Assembly: GCA_023436245.1 (NCBI GenBank) | Contig: JAEZJZ010000007.1 | Span: 1 to 25,416, forward strand | Length of the DNA: 25,416 nt | From: Bacillota bacterium | GTDB taxonomy: Bacteria > Bacillota > UBA994 > UBA5500 | Direction: 5' to 3' | Part shown: piece by piece, positions 7,645 to 15,954 of the stretch | Layout of the letters: each line of letters starts with the position of its first letter | How positions within the stretch are numbered: position 1 is the first letter of the stretch | Notes under the pieces: generated by a model | The model's database searches: none | The model's input: the letters and a program-made list of their open reading frames with translations, nothing else | What the model was told of the DNA's origin: nothing | Position numbers and translations under genes: made by a program

Positions 7645-8850
7645 TCAGTCAAAGACCAAATAGCCGGCTAGGCCGGGGTCTCTGCGGTACTTGGCATAGG
7701 CTCTCCACTCGGAACTCTCAACTCGCCAAAACTGATACTGGGAGTACTTGCGGTCACCGTTTTCGTCCAGCATCAACCAACCGCTGGCGCCAGGAGTTAG
7801 CTGGGTCAACTCAAGAAACTTGCTCTCCAGCTCGGGCAGTGTGGTCTGCAGACCTGCCTGCTCATAGAGTTGCGCTGTCAGCCAGAGCAAATCATAGGAC
7901 AGAATGCTGCGGGACTCCGCCTTCTTGCCGTAGCGCTGGTTAATCTGCTGAAGCACCTTGGTGTAAACTACAGTCTGATCCATGCCGAACGCAGAGGCAG
8001 TGAAGTCCACCTGTTCGGCAAAAGCCAATGCATCTGGGAGCCCGAGCAAGTCGGCATTCTGGGAAATACCATCGGTTCCAAGCCAGCGTATCGCCCGCAG
8101 TTGCTCATATCCGTTGGCCTCAGCCAGCAGGTTGCTCACTTCGCCGAAACCAATGGTCAGCACAGCTATCTGCGCTGGCTCAATCCCTGTTTCCACCAGC
8201 AGGTTGATGCCATCATCCAGTCCACTGAGCATCTCCGCAAAGCTGTCTTGTTCGTCTCCGTAATCAAAACCGGTCAGCACCAGGAGCTCGCCCGTTTTCT
8301 GCAGTTCAGCCACAAATCCTTGTCCATAAGCGTCGTTTCGGTAGACCGGGATCAGCACGTTCACGCCCTGCTGCCGTAGCAGTGCGATGATCGCCTTCAC
8401 TTGCCAAACGTCACTGGGGACAAGCCGGAAGACCCGGTCTGGTGCGGCCAGCGCTGGCGCACTGCTGGCGGGACTGAGCACCAGCATCTCGCTGTCTGCC
8501 ACAAGCGGCTGCACGGCAGCCAGTTCCTCGCTGGAGAGCGGCCCGAGGGTGACCTTGATGCCATCTCGCAAGAAGCCGTTCACGGCCTCGACCGCCCGCT
8601 CCGGTTCTCCTCCGCTGTCGACAACCTGGAGGCGCAGACGAAATTCCTGCTTGCCACCCTGAAGATACTCGTTGACCTCGGCCAGCGCCGTCTCCAGCGC
8701 CGCTTGATGCGAGGCTGCCGTGAACGCCAGATCTCCACTGAGAGGCAGAACCACGCCCACCTCAATGCTCTCCGGCCTACTCTGGAAGACCGCCCAGGAC
8801 GCCAAACCAACGATGGCCACCAATGCTGCAGCCACAATCCACTTCCGCAT
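7645..8850 (-). CDS. ABC-type branched-chain amino acid/amide substrate-binding protein (LivJ-like)
   Basis: This 401-aa protein fits the periplasmic-binding-protein type 1 fold of the LivJ/Peripla_BP_6 group. The mature region begins IEVGVVLPLSGD and continues with LGPLSSEELAAVQPLVADSEMLVLSPASSAPALAA and VYRNDAYGQGFVAEL, all typical of this family. The N-terminus has one hydrophobic stretch (residues about 4-22) but no lipobox cysteine. It is therefore either an uncleaved membrane anchor or a Sec-secreted protein, which differs from the usual Gram-positive lipoprotein form. No permease or ATPase gene is next to it; the downstream partner is the duplicated secreted protein. The role could be ligand sensing or transport with components elsewhere. 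The ligand is unknown. Confidence 0.88.
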   Translation of the reverse strand: MRKWIVAAALVAIVGLASWAVFQSRPESIEVGVVLPLSGDLAFTAASHQAALETALAEVNEYLQGGKQEFRLRLQVVDSGGEPERAVEAVNGFLRDGIKVTLGPLSSEELAAVQPLVADSEMLVLSPASSAPALAAPDRVFRLVPSDVWQVKAIIALLRQQGVNVLIPVYRNDAYGQGFVAELQKTGELLVLTGFDYGDEQDSFAEMLSGLDDGINLLVETGIEPAQIAVLTIGFGEVSNLLAEANGYEQLRAIRWLGTDGISQNADLLGLPDALAFAEQVDFTASAFGMDQTVVYTKVLQQINQRYGKKAESRSILSYDLLWLTAQLYEQAGLQTTLPELESKFLELTQLTPGASGWLMLDENGDRKYSQYQFWRVESSEWRAYAKYRRDPGLAGYLVFD

Positions 8851-8935
8851 GCAGAAAAACCCCTCTCGTTGCTGTCTCTGTTAATTTAGGCATTCGACAG
8901 CCATGGAGGGAACCCTGCTGACGGCTAGACCAACT

Positions 8936-8993
8936 GGGACAGGGGGACGGGCTTCTGACTCACGCGTGAGTCAGAAGTCCGTCCCCCTGTCCC
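8936..8993. repeat. 58-bp near-perfect palindrome (REP/BIME-like hairpin)
   Basis: The left arm GGGACAGGGGGACGG (8936-8950) and right arm CCGTCCCCCTGTCCC (8979-8993) enclose CTTCTGACTCACG / CGTGAGTCAGAAG (8952-8964 / 8965-8977). The only unmatched pair is G8951 with T8978. It starts 6 nt after the thrC stop codon and lies upstream of the solute-binding protein gene. It resembles the palindromic interspersed elements that recur in many bacterial genomes. It may also act as a terminator or 3'-end stabiliser for thrC, though there is no T-tract. Confidence 0.8.
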
Positions 8994-8999
8994 AAGATG

Positions 9000-10208
9000 C
9001 TAGACGCGACTCCGAATCAGATCGCGCAGCTCTGCCAGCTTGCAGGTGGAGTAGCTGATGCGGTGCCGCTCGAAGGCGGCGGTGTACTTCAAACCGCTGC
9101 CGGTGACAACTGCCACCACGCTGTCCCGCTCGCTCAGGTACCCTTCGGCGCGCAACTTGCGAATGGCTGCGATCGGCACCGCCGATGCCGGCTGACCGAA
9201 CACGCCCATCCTCGCCAGTTCCGCCTGGGCAGCGATGATCTCCTCGTCACTGACGGAGATGGCGCGTCCACCGTTTCGCTCGAGCAGCCGGAGCACTTGG
9301 TTCCCGCTCGGCGGGAAGGGATTTTCGATGGCATGGGCAATGGTCTGTGGCTGACCGAAGTGCTTGATCTCGGCGCTGCCCTCTCGCCAAGCGGCGGCAA
9401 TGGGCGAACAGCCGCTGGCCTGCGCACAGATCAGCTTGGGCATGCGGTCAATTAGCCCGGCGGCATGGAACTCGCGCAGACCCTTGTCAATGCCGCGCAG
9501 GTTGCCGCCGGCACTGGTCGGCACGATCAAGTACTCCGGCATCTGGAATCCCAGCTGCTCGGCGATCTCAAAGGCGATCGTCTTGGACCCCTCCACCCGG
9601 AACGGATGGTCGGAGTTGATGAAATAGATGCCCAGCTCCGTGCCGATGCGCAGGCTCTCTGAATAGAGGGCGGCATAGTCGCCTTCCACCGTGACCAAGT
9701 CCGCGCCATAGATGGCGATCGGGGCCAGCTTTTCAGCCGCAATGGTGCTCTGCACCAGGATAAAGGTGCGGAGTCCCGCCCGCGCGCCGTAAGCGGCCAC
9801 CGAGGTGGCCATGTTGCCGCTGGAGACGGTGCCGATCTGCTTGAAGCCAAGCGCCACGGCGTGCTGCAATCCGACCATCGTCCCCCTGTCCTTGAAGGAC
9901 CAGGTGGGGTTCATCGTCTCATTCTTCAAATGAAGAGAACGGATGCCCAGCTCACTCGCCAGCGACGGCGCTGCCAGCAACGGAGTGAACCCTTCGCCGA
10001 GAGACAGCTCAGCACGCGGCTCTGTGAACGGAAAGAAGTCAGCGTATCTGTCCAGAATGCCCTGCCGCAAGGAGTTTCCGGCCCGGATAGCGCCGCTCTG
10101 AACCAGTGACAACTCCAGAGGTTCATCGCAGTCGCCACAACGGAAGTTCGGCGCGTCGGCCACATACTGTCGCCCACACTTGGTGCAAATCAAGGATGTC
10201 TGTTTCAT
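9000..10208 (-). CDS. thrC: Threonine synthase
   Basis: This 402-aa fold-type II PLP enzyme converts O-phospho-L-homoserine to L-threonine, the last step of threonine synthesis. An N-terminal zinc ribbon (Cys8, Cys11, Cys24, Cys27) is typical of the longer ThrC form. The PLP lysine is Lys107 in NPTWSFKDRG, followed by SSGNMATSVAAYGARAG and a PTSAGGNLRG phosphate-binding loop. The ATG at 10208 is preceded by GGGAGGTG with 8 nt spacing. No homoserine dehydrogenase or kinase gene is nearby. It lies 66 nt downstream of mtnP with a hairpin in the gap, so co-transcription with hypD-mtnP is possible but not certain. Confidence 0.95.
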   Translation of the reverse strand: MKQTSLICTKCGRQYVADAPNFRCGDCDEPLELSLVQSGAIRAGNSLRQGILDRYADFFPFTEPRAELSLGEGFTPLLAAPSLASELGIRSLHLKNETMNPTWSFKDRGTMVGLQHAVALGFKQIGTVSSGNMATSVAAYGARAGLRTFILVQSTIAAEKLAPIAIYGADLVTVEGDYAALYSESLRIGTELGIYFINSDHPFRVEGSKTIAFEIAEQLGFQMPEYLIVPTSAGGNLRGIDKGLREFHAAGLIDRMPKLICAQASGCSPIAAAWREGSAEIKHFGQPQTIAHAIENPFPPSGNQVLRLLERNGGRAISVSDEEIIAAQAELARMGVFGQPASAVPIAAIRKLRAEGYLSERDSVVAVVTGSGLKYTAAFERHRISYSTCKLAELRDLIRSRV

Positions 10209-10239
10209 CTTCCTGGCACCTCCCCTGCTATTCGTGCGA

Positions 10240-10267
10240 GCGAGCCCAGGCGCAAGCGCCGGCTCGC
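10240..10267 (-). terminator. Bulged GC-rich hairpin after mtnP
   Basis: GCGAGCC (10240-10246) pairs with GGCTCGC (10261-10267), and GGCGC (10249-10253) with GCGCC (10256-10260), leaving a two-base bulge. It begins 7 nt after the mtnP stop on the minus strand. No T-tract follows, so it may be a weak terminator or an intercistronic processing or stability element. Confidence 0.4.
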
Positions 10268-10274
10268 CCCTGTC

Positions 10275-11078
10275 CTACTCAAATGATGCCAGCGCCTGGG
10301 AGCAGACGCAGTTGCGCTCGGCCCGCAGATCCAACCGCTCAATTGCCTGGAAGAGCAACTGCTTCACGCGCTCCACGTTTTGGGCAAAAACCTGCATCAC
10401 GGCTGCATGCGTCACCGGTGCAATATCAGCCTGGCCTTCCAGCCCGGCGTCGTAGTCTGTGACCAGGGAGATATTGGCGTAGCAGATGGCCAGCTCGCGG
10501 GCGAGCATCGCTTCCGGGTAGCCGGTCATGCCGATCACGCTCCAGCCGTGTTGGCTGTACTCCCGACTCTCCGCCCGAGTGGAAAAGCGCGGCCCCTGGA
10601 TCACCACCATCGTGCCGGCAGAGTGGGCCCGAATGCCCAGGTCCAGCGCCGTCTCTGTGATGGTTTGGCGCAAGCGAGGGCAGTAGGGATCCGCCGGGCT
10701 GATGTGACGCACTTCCGGCCCTTCGTAGAAGGTATCCAGCCTGCCCCAGGTGCGGTTGACAAACTGATCACAGATCACGAAGTCACCGGGAGCAAACTGC
10801 GGCTGCAAGCTACCCACAGCGCCGGGAGCGATGATCTGCCGCACGCCGAGGCTGTGCATGGCCCAGATGTTGGCGCGGTAGTTGATCTTGTGCGGCGGGA
10901 TGGTGTGACCCTTGCCGTGCCGCGGCAGGAAAGCCACCTGCTTCCCAGCGAGGGTGGCCAGGGCGATCTTGTCGCTCGGGGCCCCGTAAGGAGTGTCGAT
11001 GGCCACCTCCTGCACGTTCTCCATGAAGGAGTAGAGCCCAGAACCCCCGAATACGCCGATGTCTGCTTGTCTCTGCAT
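10275..11078 (-). CDS. mtnP: S-methyl-5'-thioadenosine phosphorylase (MTAP family)
   Basis: This 267-aa trimeric-type purine nucleoside phosphorylase family member should cleave methylthioadenosine, a by-product of polyamine synthesis, to adenine and methylthioribose-1-phosphate. Motifs seen in order are IGVFGGSGLYSF (phosphate loop), RHGKGHTIPPHKINYRANIWA, GAVGSL, NRTWGRLDTFYEGP, TMVVIQGPRFSTRAES, MTGYPEAMLARE and VTDYDAGLEG. The start is ATG 11078, because GGAGGT lies 7 nt upstream; the in-frame GTG at 11087 overlaps that ribosome binding site. A related 6-oxopurine (methylthioinosine) specificity cannot be excluded by eye. It follows hypD with a hairpin between them. Confidence 0.92.
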   Translation of the reverse strand: MQRQADIGVFGGSGLYSFMENVQEVAIDTPYGAPSDKIALATLAGKQVAFLPRHGKGHTIPPHKINYRANIWAMHSLGVRQIIAPGAVGSLQPQFAPGDFVICDQFVNRTWGRLDTFYEGPEVRHISPADPYCPRLRQTITETALDLGIRAHSAGTMVVIQGPRFSTRAESREYSQHGWSVIGMTGYPEAMLARELAICYANISLVTDYDAGLEGQADIAPVTHAAVMQVFAQNVERVKQLLFQAIERLDLRAERNCVCSQALASFE

Positions 11079-11107
11079 CTGATACACCTCCGAATATTGC
11101 TGCTACT

Positions 11108-11128
11108 CGGGCGCCGCTAAGGCGCCCG
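11108..11128 (-). terminator. Perfect 8-bp GC hairpin after hypD-like gene
   Basis: CGGGCGCC (11108-11115), loop GCTAA, GGCGCCCG (11121-11128). It lies 3 nt beyond the TAG of the glycyl radical enzyme gene on the minus strand. There is no T-tract, so it could terminate, pause or protect the hypD-like transcript 3' end before mtnP. Confidence 0.4.
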
Positions 11129-11131
11129 CTG

Positions 11132-13492
11132 CTAGAAATGCTTGTGCTCTGTGCGAGCGATGATCTCATCCTGCAGGGCGCGGTTCAGGTTGCAGAAATA
11201 GTCACTGTACCCCGCCACCCGCACGATCAGGTCGCGATACTGCTCGGGATGCTCCTGCGCCCGCCTGAGCGTGTCTACATCAACCACGTTGAACTGAATG
11301 TGATGACCGTCCAACTTGAAGTAGGTGCGCACGAGGTGCATCAGACTGACCAGGCCCTCTTCGCCGGCCAACAGAGACGGGGTGAACTTCTGATTGAGCA
11401 ACGTGCCGCCGGTCTTCAAGTGATCCATCTTGGCTGCCGACTTGATCACCGCAGTCGGGCCCAGTCGATCTGCACCCTGCACGGGGGAGATGCCCTCGGA
11501 GAGCGCCTGCCCAGCGAGCCTCCCATCTGGCGTGGCCCCGATCACCGACCCAAAGTAGACGTGACAGGTGGTCGGCAGCATGTTGATGCGATAGACCCCG
11601 TCCTTGACCGTGGGGCGACCAGTGACCTCCTGGTGATAGGCCAGGAAGGCCTCGCGCATAATCTCGTCCGCATAGTCCAGATCGTTGCCGTAACGCGGGG
11701 TCGTCTCAACCAAGCGCCGCCGGATTGCCTCCGCGCCGACAAAATTGCTGTCCAACAGCTGCACCAGGTCACCTAGCCGCAATGCCTTCTGATCAAACAC
11801 ATGGTACTTGATCGCAGACAGACTATCGGTCAGACTGCCGATGCCCACCCCTTGAATGTAGTTGGTGTTGTAGCGCGCGCCGCCCGCGTTGTAGTCTTCC
11901 CCCTTGGCGATGCAATCGTCCACCACCAGTGAGAGGAAAGGACAGGGCATCAGTTTGGCGTACAGCTGGTCGATCAGGTTACTGCCCGCCACCTTCACAT
12001 CCACGAAGTGAGCCAACTGGCGGCGGAAGGCCGCGAAGAGCTGTTCATAGCTGGTGATCTCCTCCGCCTTGCCGGTCTCGGGACCGAGTTGCTTGCCGGT
12101 GCGGGGATCAACCCCGTCGTGCAAGGTCAATTCCAGAATCTTCACCAGGTTGAAGTAGCCGGTGAGGATGTATGCCTCCTTACCGAAAGCGCCGGTCTCC
12201 ACGCAACCGCTGGTGCCGCCCTCGCGTGCGTCCTCTAGGCGCTTACCCTGACCGAGCATCTCCGCCAGCACTGAGTCAGCATTGAAAATGGAAGGTTGCC
12301 CCCAACCTTGTCGCACGATCTCCAGCGCCCGCCGCAGGAAGCGATCGGGGTTCTTCTTGCTCAGCTGGATGTTAGAGCTCGGCTGCAGCAGACGCATCTC
12401 ATCGATCACGTCCAGCAGCAAGAAGCTGACCGGGTTGACGCCATCGGAGCCATCGCGGCGCAGTCCACCCACGTTGATGTTGGCAAAATCGGTGTAGGTG
12501 CCGCTCTCGGCCAGCGTCACCCCCACCTTGGGCGGAGCCGGCTGATTGTTGAACTTCACCCAGAAGCATTGCAGCAGTTCCAGGGCCCGCTCTTCGTCAA
12601 TCGTTCCGGCGGCCAGCTCGCGCTCGTAGAACGGCCAGAGGTGCTGATCGAGCCGACCAGGGTTGAAGGAGTCCCATGTGTTCAACTCACTGATCACGCC
12701 CAGATGGACAAACCAGTACATCTGCAGCGCTTCCCAGAAATCCCGCGGGGCCTCCGCCGGAACGTGCCGACAGACGGCGGCGATGCGGAGGAGCTCCGAG
12801 CGGCGTGAGTCATCCACCTGATCTGCAGCCATCCGCTCTGCCAGTTCAGCGTGCCGCTCAGCAAACCGAATCAGCGCCTCAGCCGCCGTGTGCATGGCCA
12901 GGAGCTGCTCGCGCCGATCATGGGCCTTGGGATCCCGGACGAAGTCCAAGCGGGCTAAGCTCTCCTGAATGCATTGCTGCATCTGCCGGAAACCCTGCCG
13001 ATAGATCTTCCCGTCTGCCACCGTGTGTCCAGGAGCACGTTGCTCCATGAACTCGGTGAAGATGCCCGCATCATAGGCATCGCGCCATTCTGGCGACACC
13101 TCGCGGAAGATCAGGCTGCGCATGGACCGCTCCGACCAGTAGGGAATGATCTGTTCCGCCTGAAACGACTTGTCCTGATCGCTCACCCGAAAGCTGATCT
13201 TCTCCCGGTCATTGATCAACTGCAGATCCTGCAGCGTGTGACAGCAGAGCTCCGGGTAAGTGGGCGTGGCCTGAGGTGCTTCTCCCCGCTCACCCACGAT
13301 CAGTTCGCCGGGGTTGATGCAGATCGTCTTCTGCTCCAGTAGGTGTCGGAAGGCCAGTGCCCTGAGCATTGGCGTGGAAACGGCGCCTGCATGCTGCCGG
13401 TACGCTTCCGTGACCAGATTCGCCCGCTCCATGGAAAGACGAGGCACAGCCGCCTCGCTGGCCGCGCGCAATTGGCGCACCCGTTCATTCAC
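11132..13492 (-). CDS. hypD: Glycyl radical enzyme, probable trans-4-hydroxy-L-proline dehydratase
   Basis: This is a full-length 786-aa pyruvate-formate-lyase superfamily enzyme. The thiyl cysteine is Cys430 in GGTSGCVETG with Glu432, and the radical glycine is Gly761 in RVAGYSDYF near the C-terminus. Both numbers are offset by exactly 4 from Cys434/Gly765 of Clostridioides difficile HypD as I remember it. Residues reported for hydroxyproline binding are in place: Phe148 and His156 in EFMEQRAPGHTV, the Asp in TWDSFNPGRLDQH, and the Asp in TYTDFANIN. HypD removes water from trans-4-hydroxyproline to give pyrroline-5-carboxylate, which ProC reduces to proline. The start is GTG 13492 after GAGGGG. 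The activase lies 30 nt upstream. No proC is in the window, so another GRE substrate remains possible. Confidence 0.85.
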   Translation of the reverse strand: MNERVRQLRAASEAAVPRLSMERANLVTEAYRQHAGAVSTPMLRALAFRHLLEQKTICINPGELIVGERGEAPQATPTYPELCCHTLQDLQLINDREKISFRVSDQDKSFQAEQIIPYWSERSMRSLIFREVSPEWRDAYDAGIFTEFMEQRAPGHTVADGKIYRQGFRQMQQCIQESLARLDFVRDPKAHDRREQLLAMHTAAEALIRFAERHAELAERMAADQVDDSRRSELLRIAAVCRHVPAEAPRDFWEALQMYWFVHLGVISELNTWDSFNPGRLDQHLWPFYERELAAGTIDEERALELLQCFWVKFNNQPAPPKVGVTLAESGTYTDFANINVGGLRRDGSDGVNPVSFLLLDVIDEMRLLQPSSNIQLSKKNPDRFLRRALEIVRQGWGQPSIFNADSVLAEMLGQGKRLEDAREGGTSGCVETGAFGKEAYILTGYFNLVKILELTLHDGVDPRTGKQLGPETGKAEEITSYEQLFAAFRRQLAHFVDVKVAGSNLIDQLYAKLMPCPFLSLVVDDCIAKGEDYNAGGARYNTNYIQGVGIGSLTDSLSAIKYHVFDQKALRLGDLVQLLDSNFVGAEAIRRRLVETTPRYGNDLDYADEIMREAFLAYHQEVTGRPTVKDGVYRINMLPTTCHVYFGSVIGATPDGRLAGQALSEGISPVQGADRLGPTAVIKSAAKMDHLKTGGTLLNQKFTPSLLAGEEGLVSLMHLVRTYFKLDGHHIQFNVVDVDTLRRAQEHPEQYRDLIVRVAGYSDYFCNLNRALQDEIIARTEHKHF

Positions 13493-13522
13493 GAAAAACC
13501 CCTCCCCCTGGATTATCCTAAC

Positions 13523-14422
13523 TTAACCGGAGATGACAGGCAGCCCAGCCGCCTGCAACTGACGCTGCAAATCACTCAGTCGCTCGTCCGTCGGCGGCTC
13601 ATACCCCTGCCCGCCATTCTGCCCAGGCAACCCCAGCCGCTGGTATTTCTCCATCCCATAACTATGATATGCGAGTAGCTTGATGCCGCGAATGGGCAGC
13701 GGTTGCAGGAAACTCTGTAGAGCTGACCAGTTCTCCTGCCCATCATTCACCCCCGGGACCAGCGGCACCCGCACTTCCACCCGGCTGCCGGCGGCGACCA
13801 GGCGACGCAGATTGTCCAAAATCGGCCGATTGCTGACGCCGGTATGCTGCTGGTGGGCTGCATCATCCATCAGTTTCAGATCATATAGCCAGAGATCGAC
13901 CAATGACAGCAGCGGCTCGATCACCGACCAGGGTGCGAACCCGGAGGTATCCACCGCCACATGCCAGTGGTAGCGTTTGGCCCCGACCAAGAGCTCTCGC
14001 AGAAACTCCGGCTGCGCCAGCGGCTCACCTCCAGAGAAGGTGACCCCACCCCCGGATTGGTCGTAGAACACCTCATCCTTCAGTAGCTCAGCCAGCACTT
14101 CTGCCGTGCTGACGGTGCGCCCCACCAACTCCAGCGCCCCGCTCGGGCACCTGCTCACGCAGGCGCCACAGGCCTGGCAATTGCCATCGACCTGACGCTC
14201 CGGCAACCAACTGACTGCCTGTCGCTCGCAACTCTCCGAACAGAGCCGACAACCGGTGCAGCGATCCGCCCAATACATGATCTCCGGCTGACCGGCTTGA
14301 CTCTCGGGGTTGTGACACCAGCTGCAGCTGAGTGGACAACCCTTCAGGAAGACGGTGCTGCGGATCCCCGGTCCGTCATGGATGGAGAAGCGCTGAATGT
14401 TGAAGATCACGCCGTTACCCAA
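13523..14422 (-). CDS. hypE: Glycyl radical enzyme activase (radical SAM)
   Basis: This 299-aa radical SAM enzyme should install the glycyl radical on the enzyme encoded 30 nt downstream. The radical SAM cluster is CX3CX2C (Cys29, Cys33, Cys36) after FSIHDGPGIRSTVFLKGC. A ferredoxin-like insert carries two CX2CX2CX3C clusters (Cys55/58/61/65 and Cys82/85/88/92), as in dehydratase-type GRE activases. GGGVTFSGGEP (SAM binding) and WLYDLKLMD follow. The start looks like TTG 14422, with a GTGAGG element 4 nt upstream; a GTG four codons later is the alternative. The enzyme needs strict anaerobiosis. It is the first gene of the hypED-like pair, separated from miaB by 153 nt. Confidence 0.93.
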   Translation of the reverse strand: MGNGVIFNIQRFSIHDGPGIRSTVFLKGCPLSCSWCHNPESQAGQPEIMYWADRCTGCRLCSESCERQAVSWLPERQVDGNCQACGACVSRCPSGALELVGRTVSTAEVLAELLKDEVFYDQSGGGVTFSGGEPLAQPEFLRELLVGAKRYHWHVAVDTSGFAPWSVIEPLLSLVDLWLYDLKLMDDAAHQQHTGVSNRPILDNLRRLVAAGSRVEVRVPLVPGVNDGQENWSALQSFLQPLPIRGIKLLAYHSYGMEKYQRLGLPGQNGGQGYEPPTDERLSDLQRQLQAAGLPVISG

Positions 14423-14575
14423 TAGTCCTCACCCCGTTCTCCCCACAGGTGATGAAAAAGGGACGTTCTTCTTGCTCACCCCGTGGCGACCTCATGTTTT
14501 CAGATATTCCATTCCGCGAGGATTATTCCTGCACAAAAGGGGATCAGAAGAGGCGGCCTGTAGGCCGCCCCCATA
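14423..14575. other. Spacer between miaB and hypE-like gene
   Basis: I see no gene here. It contains the miaB hairpin (14552-14569) and two direct copies of CTCACCCCGT (14428-14437 and 14475-14484), one adjacent to the activase start. No convincing -35/-10 pair was found, although AT-rich patches around 14500-14530 could hold one. Confidence 0.4.
14552..14569 (-). terminator. Hairpin after miaB
   Basis: GGCGGCC (14552-14558), a four-base loop, then GGCCGCC (14563-14569), starting 6 nt after the miaB stop on the minus strand. A CTCTTCTGATCCCCTTTT stretch follows, so the T-richness is weak and delayed. Confidence 0.5.
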
Positions 14576-15919
14576 CTAACTCGAAACAATCGTCCCCATC
14601 AGATTCCAAGTCTGTGCCGCTTCGATTCTGACCTTGACCAACTGGCCACGCAAACCAGATTCCCCGACGAAATGCACCAGTTTGTTGCCGCGGGTGCGGC
14701 CGGTCAGCCGTTCTGGGTCATTCTTGCTGGGCCCCTCCACCAGCACAGACTGCAGGGTCCCCACCAATGCCTGGTTCTGCTCCAGTGCGATCGCGTTCTG
14801 CGTCTCAATCAACTGGAGCAACCGCTGCTTGCTCACCCCGGCGGCCACCTGCTCCAGCATGGTGGCTGCCGGCGTTCCGGAGCGGGGCGAGTAGGCGAAG
14901 GTGAAGGCCGCATCGTAGCGCACCTCGCGCAACAGATCCAATGTGGCCTGATAATCCGCATCCGTCTCTCCCGGAAAACCGACAATCAGGTCCGTGGTCA
15001 AGGCGATGCCCGGCAGGGCCGCGCGGATCTGTCGCACCAGATCCAAGTAGTGTTCACGGCTGTAGCCGCGATTCATCGCCTGCAGAATGCGGCTGCTTCC
15101 GGACTGCACCGGCAGATGCAGGTGCTCCATCACGTGTTCGCACTCGGCCATGGCCGCAATTAGGCGCGGGCTGATATCCTTGGGATGCGAGGTCATGAAC
15201 CTGATCCGCTCGATGCCGGCGGCATTCACCTGGCGCAGCAGATCGGCGAAGTCCACCTGCTGCTCCAGGTCCTTGCCGTAGCTGTTCACGTTCTGCCCGA
15301 GCAACGTCACTTCCTTATACCCTGCCTGCACCAGTTCGGTGACCTCCTGCACGATGCTCGCGGGCAGGCGGCTGCGCTCGCGACCGCGCACATATGGCAC
15401 GATGCAGTAGGTGCAGAAGTTGTTGCAGCCATACATGATCGTCACCCAGGCCTTCAGCCCGTCCCGCCGCACTCGAGGCAGATGCTCTTCCACCACCCCC
15501 GCCTCAGGCTGAACCTGCAGCACCGTCTCCTGACTGTCCCGAGCTGCCTGCAGCATGGCTGGAAACTCAGTCAGATTATGGGTGCCGAAGATGATGTCCA
15601 AGTATGGGAAGCGCTGCTTCATCTTACGGGCCACTTCCGGCTGCTGCGGCATGCAACCACCGACGGCGATGACCAGATTTGGGTTCTCCTGCTTCAGGCG
15701 ATAAAGCTCGCCGATCTTGCCATACACCCGCTGTTCAGCGTGTTCCCGCACAGCGCAGGTGACCAAGAGCACCAGGTCGGCCTCGTGCTCGTTTTCTGTT
15801 TCCGTGTATGCCAATCCGGCTAGCATGCCGGCCAGCACCTCTGCATCGTGTTCGTTCATTTGGCAGCCGTATGGCAGAATGCGATATTTCAACTGATTAG
15901 GCAAGTGCTCCACCCCCAT
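14576..15919 (-). CDS. miaB: tRNA-2-methylthio-N6-dimethylallyladenosine synthase MiaB
   Basis: This is a methylthiotransferase of about 447 aa that converts i6A37 to ms2i6A37 in tRNAs reading UNN codons. Seen in order: the N-terminal MTTase domain with its three cluster cysteines (YGCQMNEHD, VTCAVREHAEQ, GGCMPQQ), the radical SAM core CNNFCTYC in MYGCNNFCTYCIVPYVRGRERSR, and a C-terminal TRAM domain ending VRIEAAQTWNLMGTIV. The first motif fits MiaB rather than MtaB or RimO. The frame is open to 16015, but a good promoter maps transcription to about 15919. I therefore give ATG 15919 (nearly leaderless); TTG 15904, preceded by GGGGGTGGAG, is an equally plausible start. Confidence 0.95.
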   Translation of the reverse strand: MGVEHLPNQLKYRILPYGCQMNEHDAEVLAGMLAGLAYTETENEHEADLVLLVTCAVREHAEQRVYGKIGELYRLKQENPNLVIAVGGCMPQQPEVARKMKQRFPYLDIIFGTHNLTEFPAMLQAARDSQETVLQVQPEAGVVEEHLPRVRRDGLKAWVTIMYGCNNFCTYCIVPYVRGRERSRLPASIVQEVTELVQAGYKEVTLLGQNVNSYGKDLEQQVDFADLLRQVNAAGIERIRFMTSHPKDISPRLIAAMAECEHVMEHLHLPVQSGSSRILQAMNRGYSREHYLDLVRQIRAALPGIALTTDLIVGFPGETDADYQATLDLLREVRYDAAFTFAYSPRSGTPAATMLEQVAAGVSKQRLLQLIETQNAIALEQNQALVGTLQSVLVEGPSKNDPERLTGRTRGNKLVHFVGESGLRGQLVKVRIEAAQTWNLMGTIVSS

Positions 15920-15925
15920 GTGACG

Positions 15926-15954
15926 ATTGTAGCGGTTCCCTAGCGCTTTAGCAA
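15926..15954 (-). promoter_or_regulatory. miaB promoter (sigma-A type)
   Basis: On the minus strand TTGCTA (15949-15954) and TACAAT (15926-15931) are separated by 17 bp. The expected transcription start is at or next to the A of ATG 15919, which implies a leaderless message or initiation at TTG 15904. Confidence 0.65.

Noticed and set aside
10380..11120. A 246-codon plus-strand open frame opposite mtnP
   Set aside because: It is a shadow of the MTAP-family gene; no family features and no ribosome binding site.
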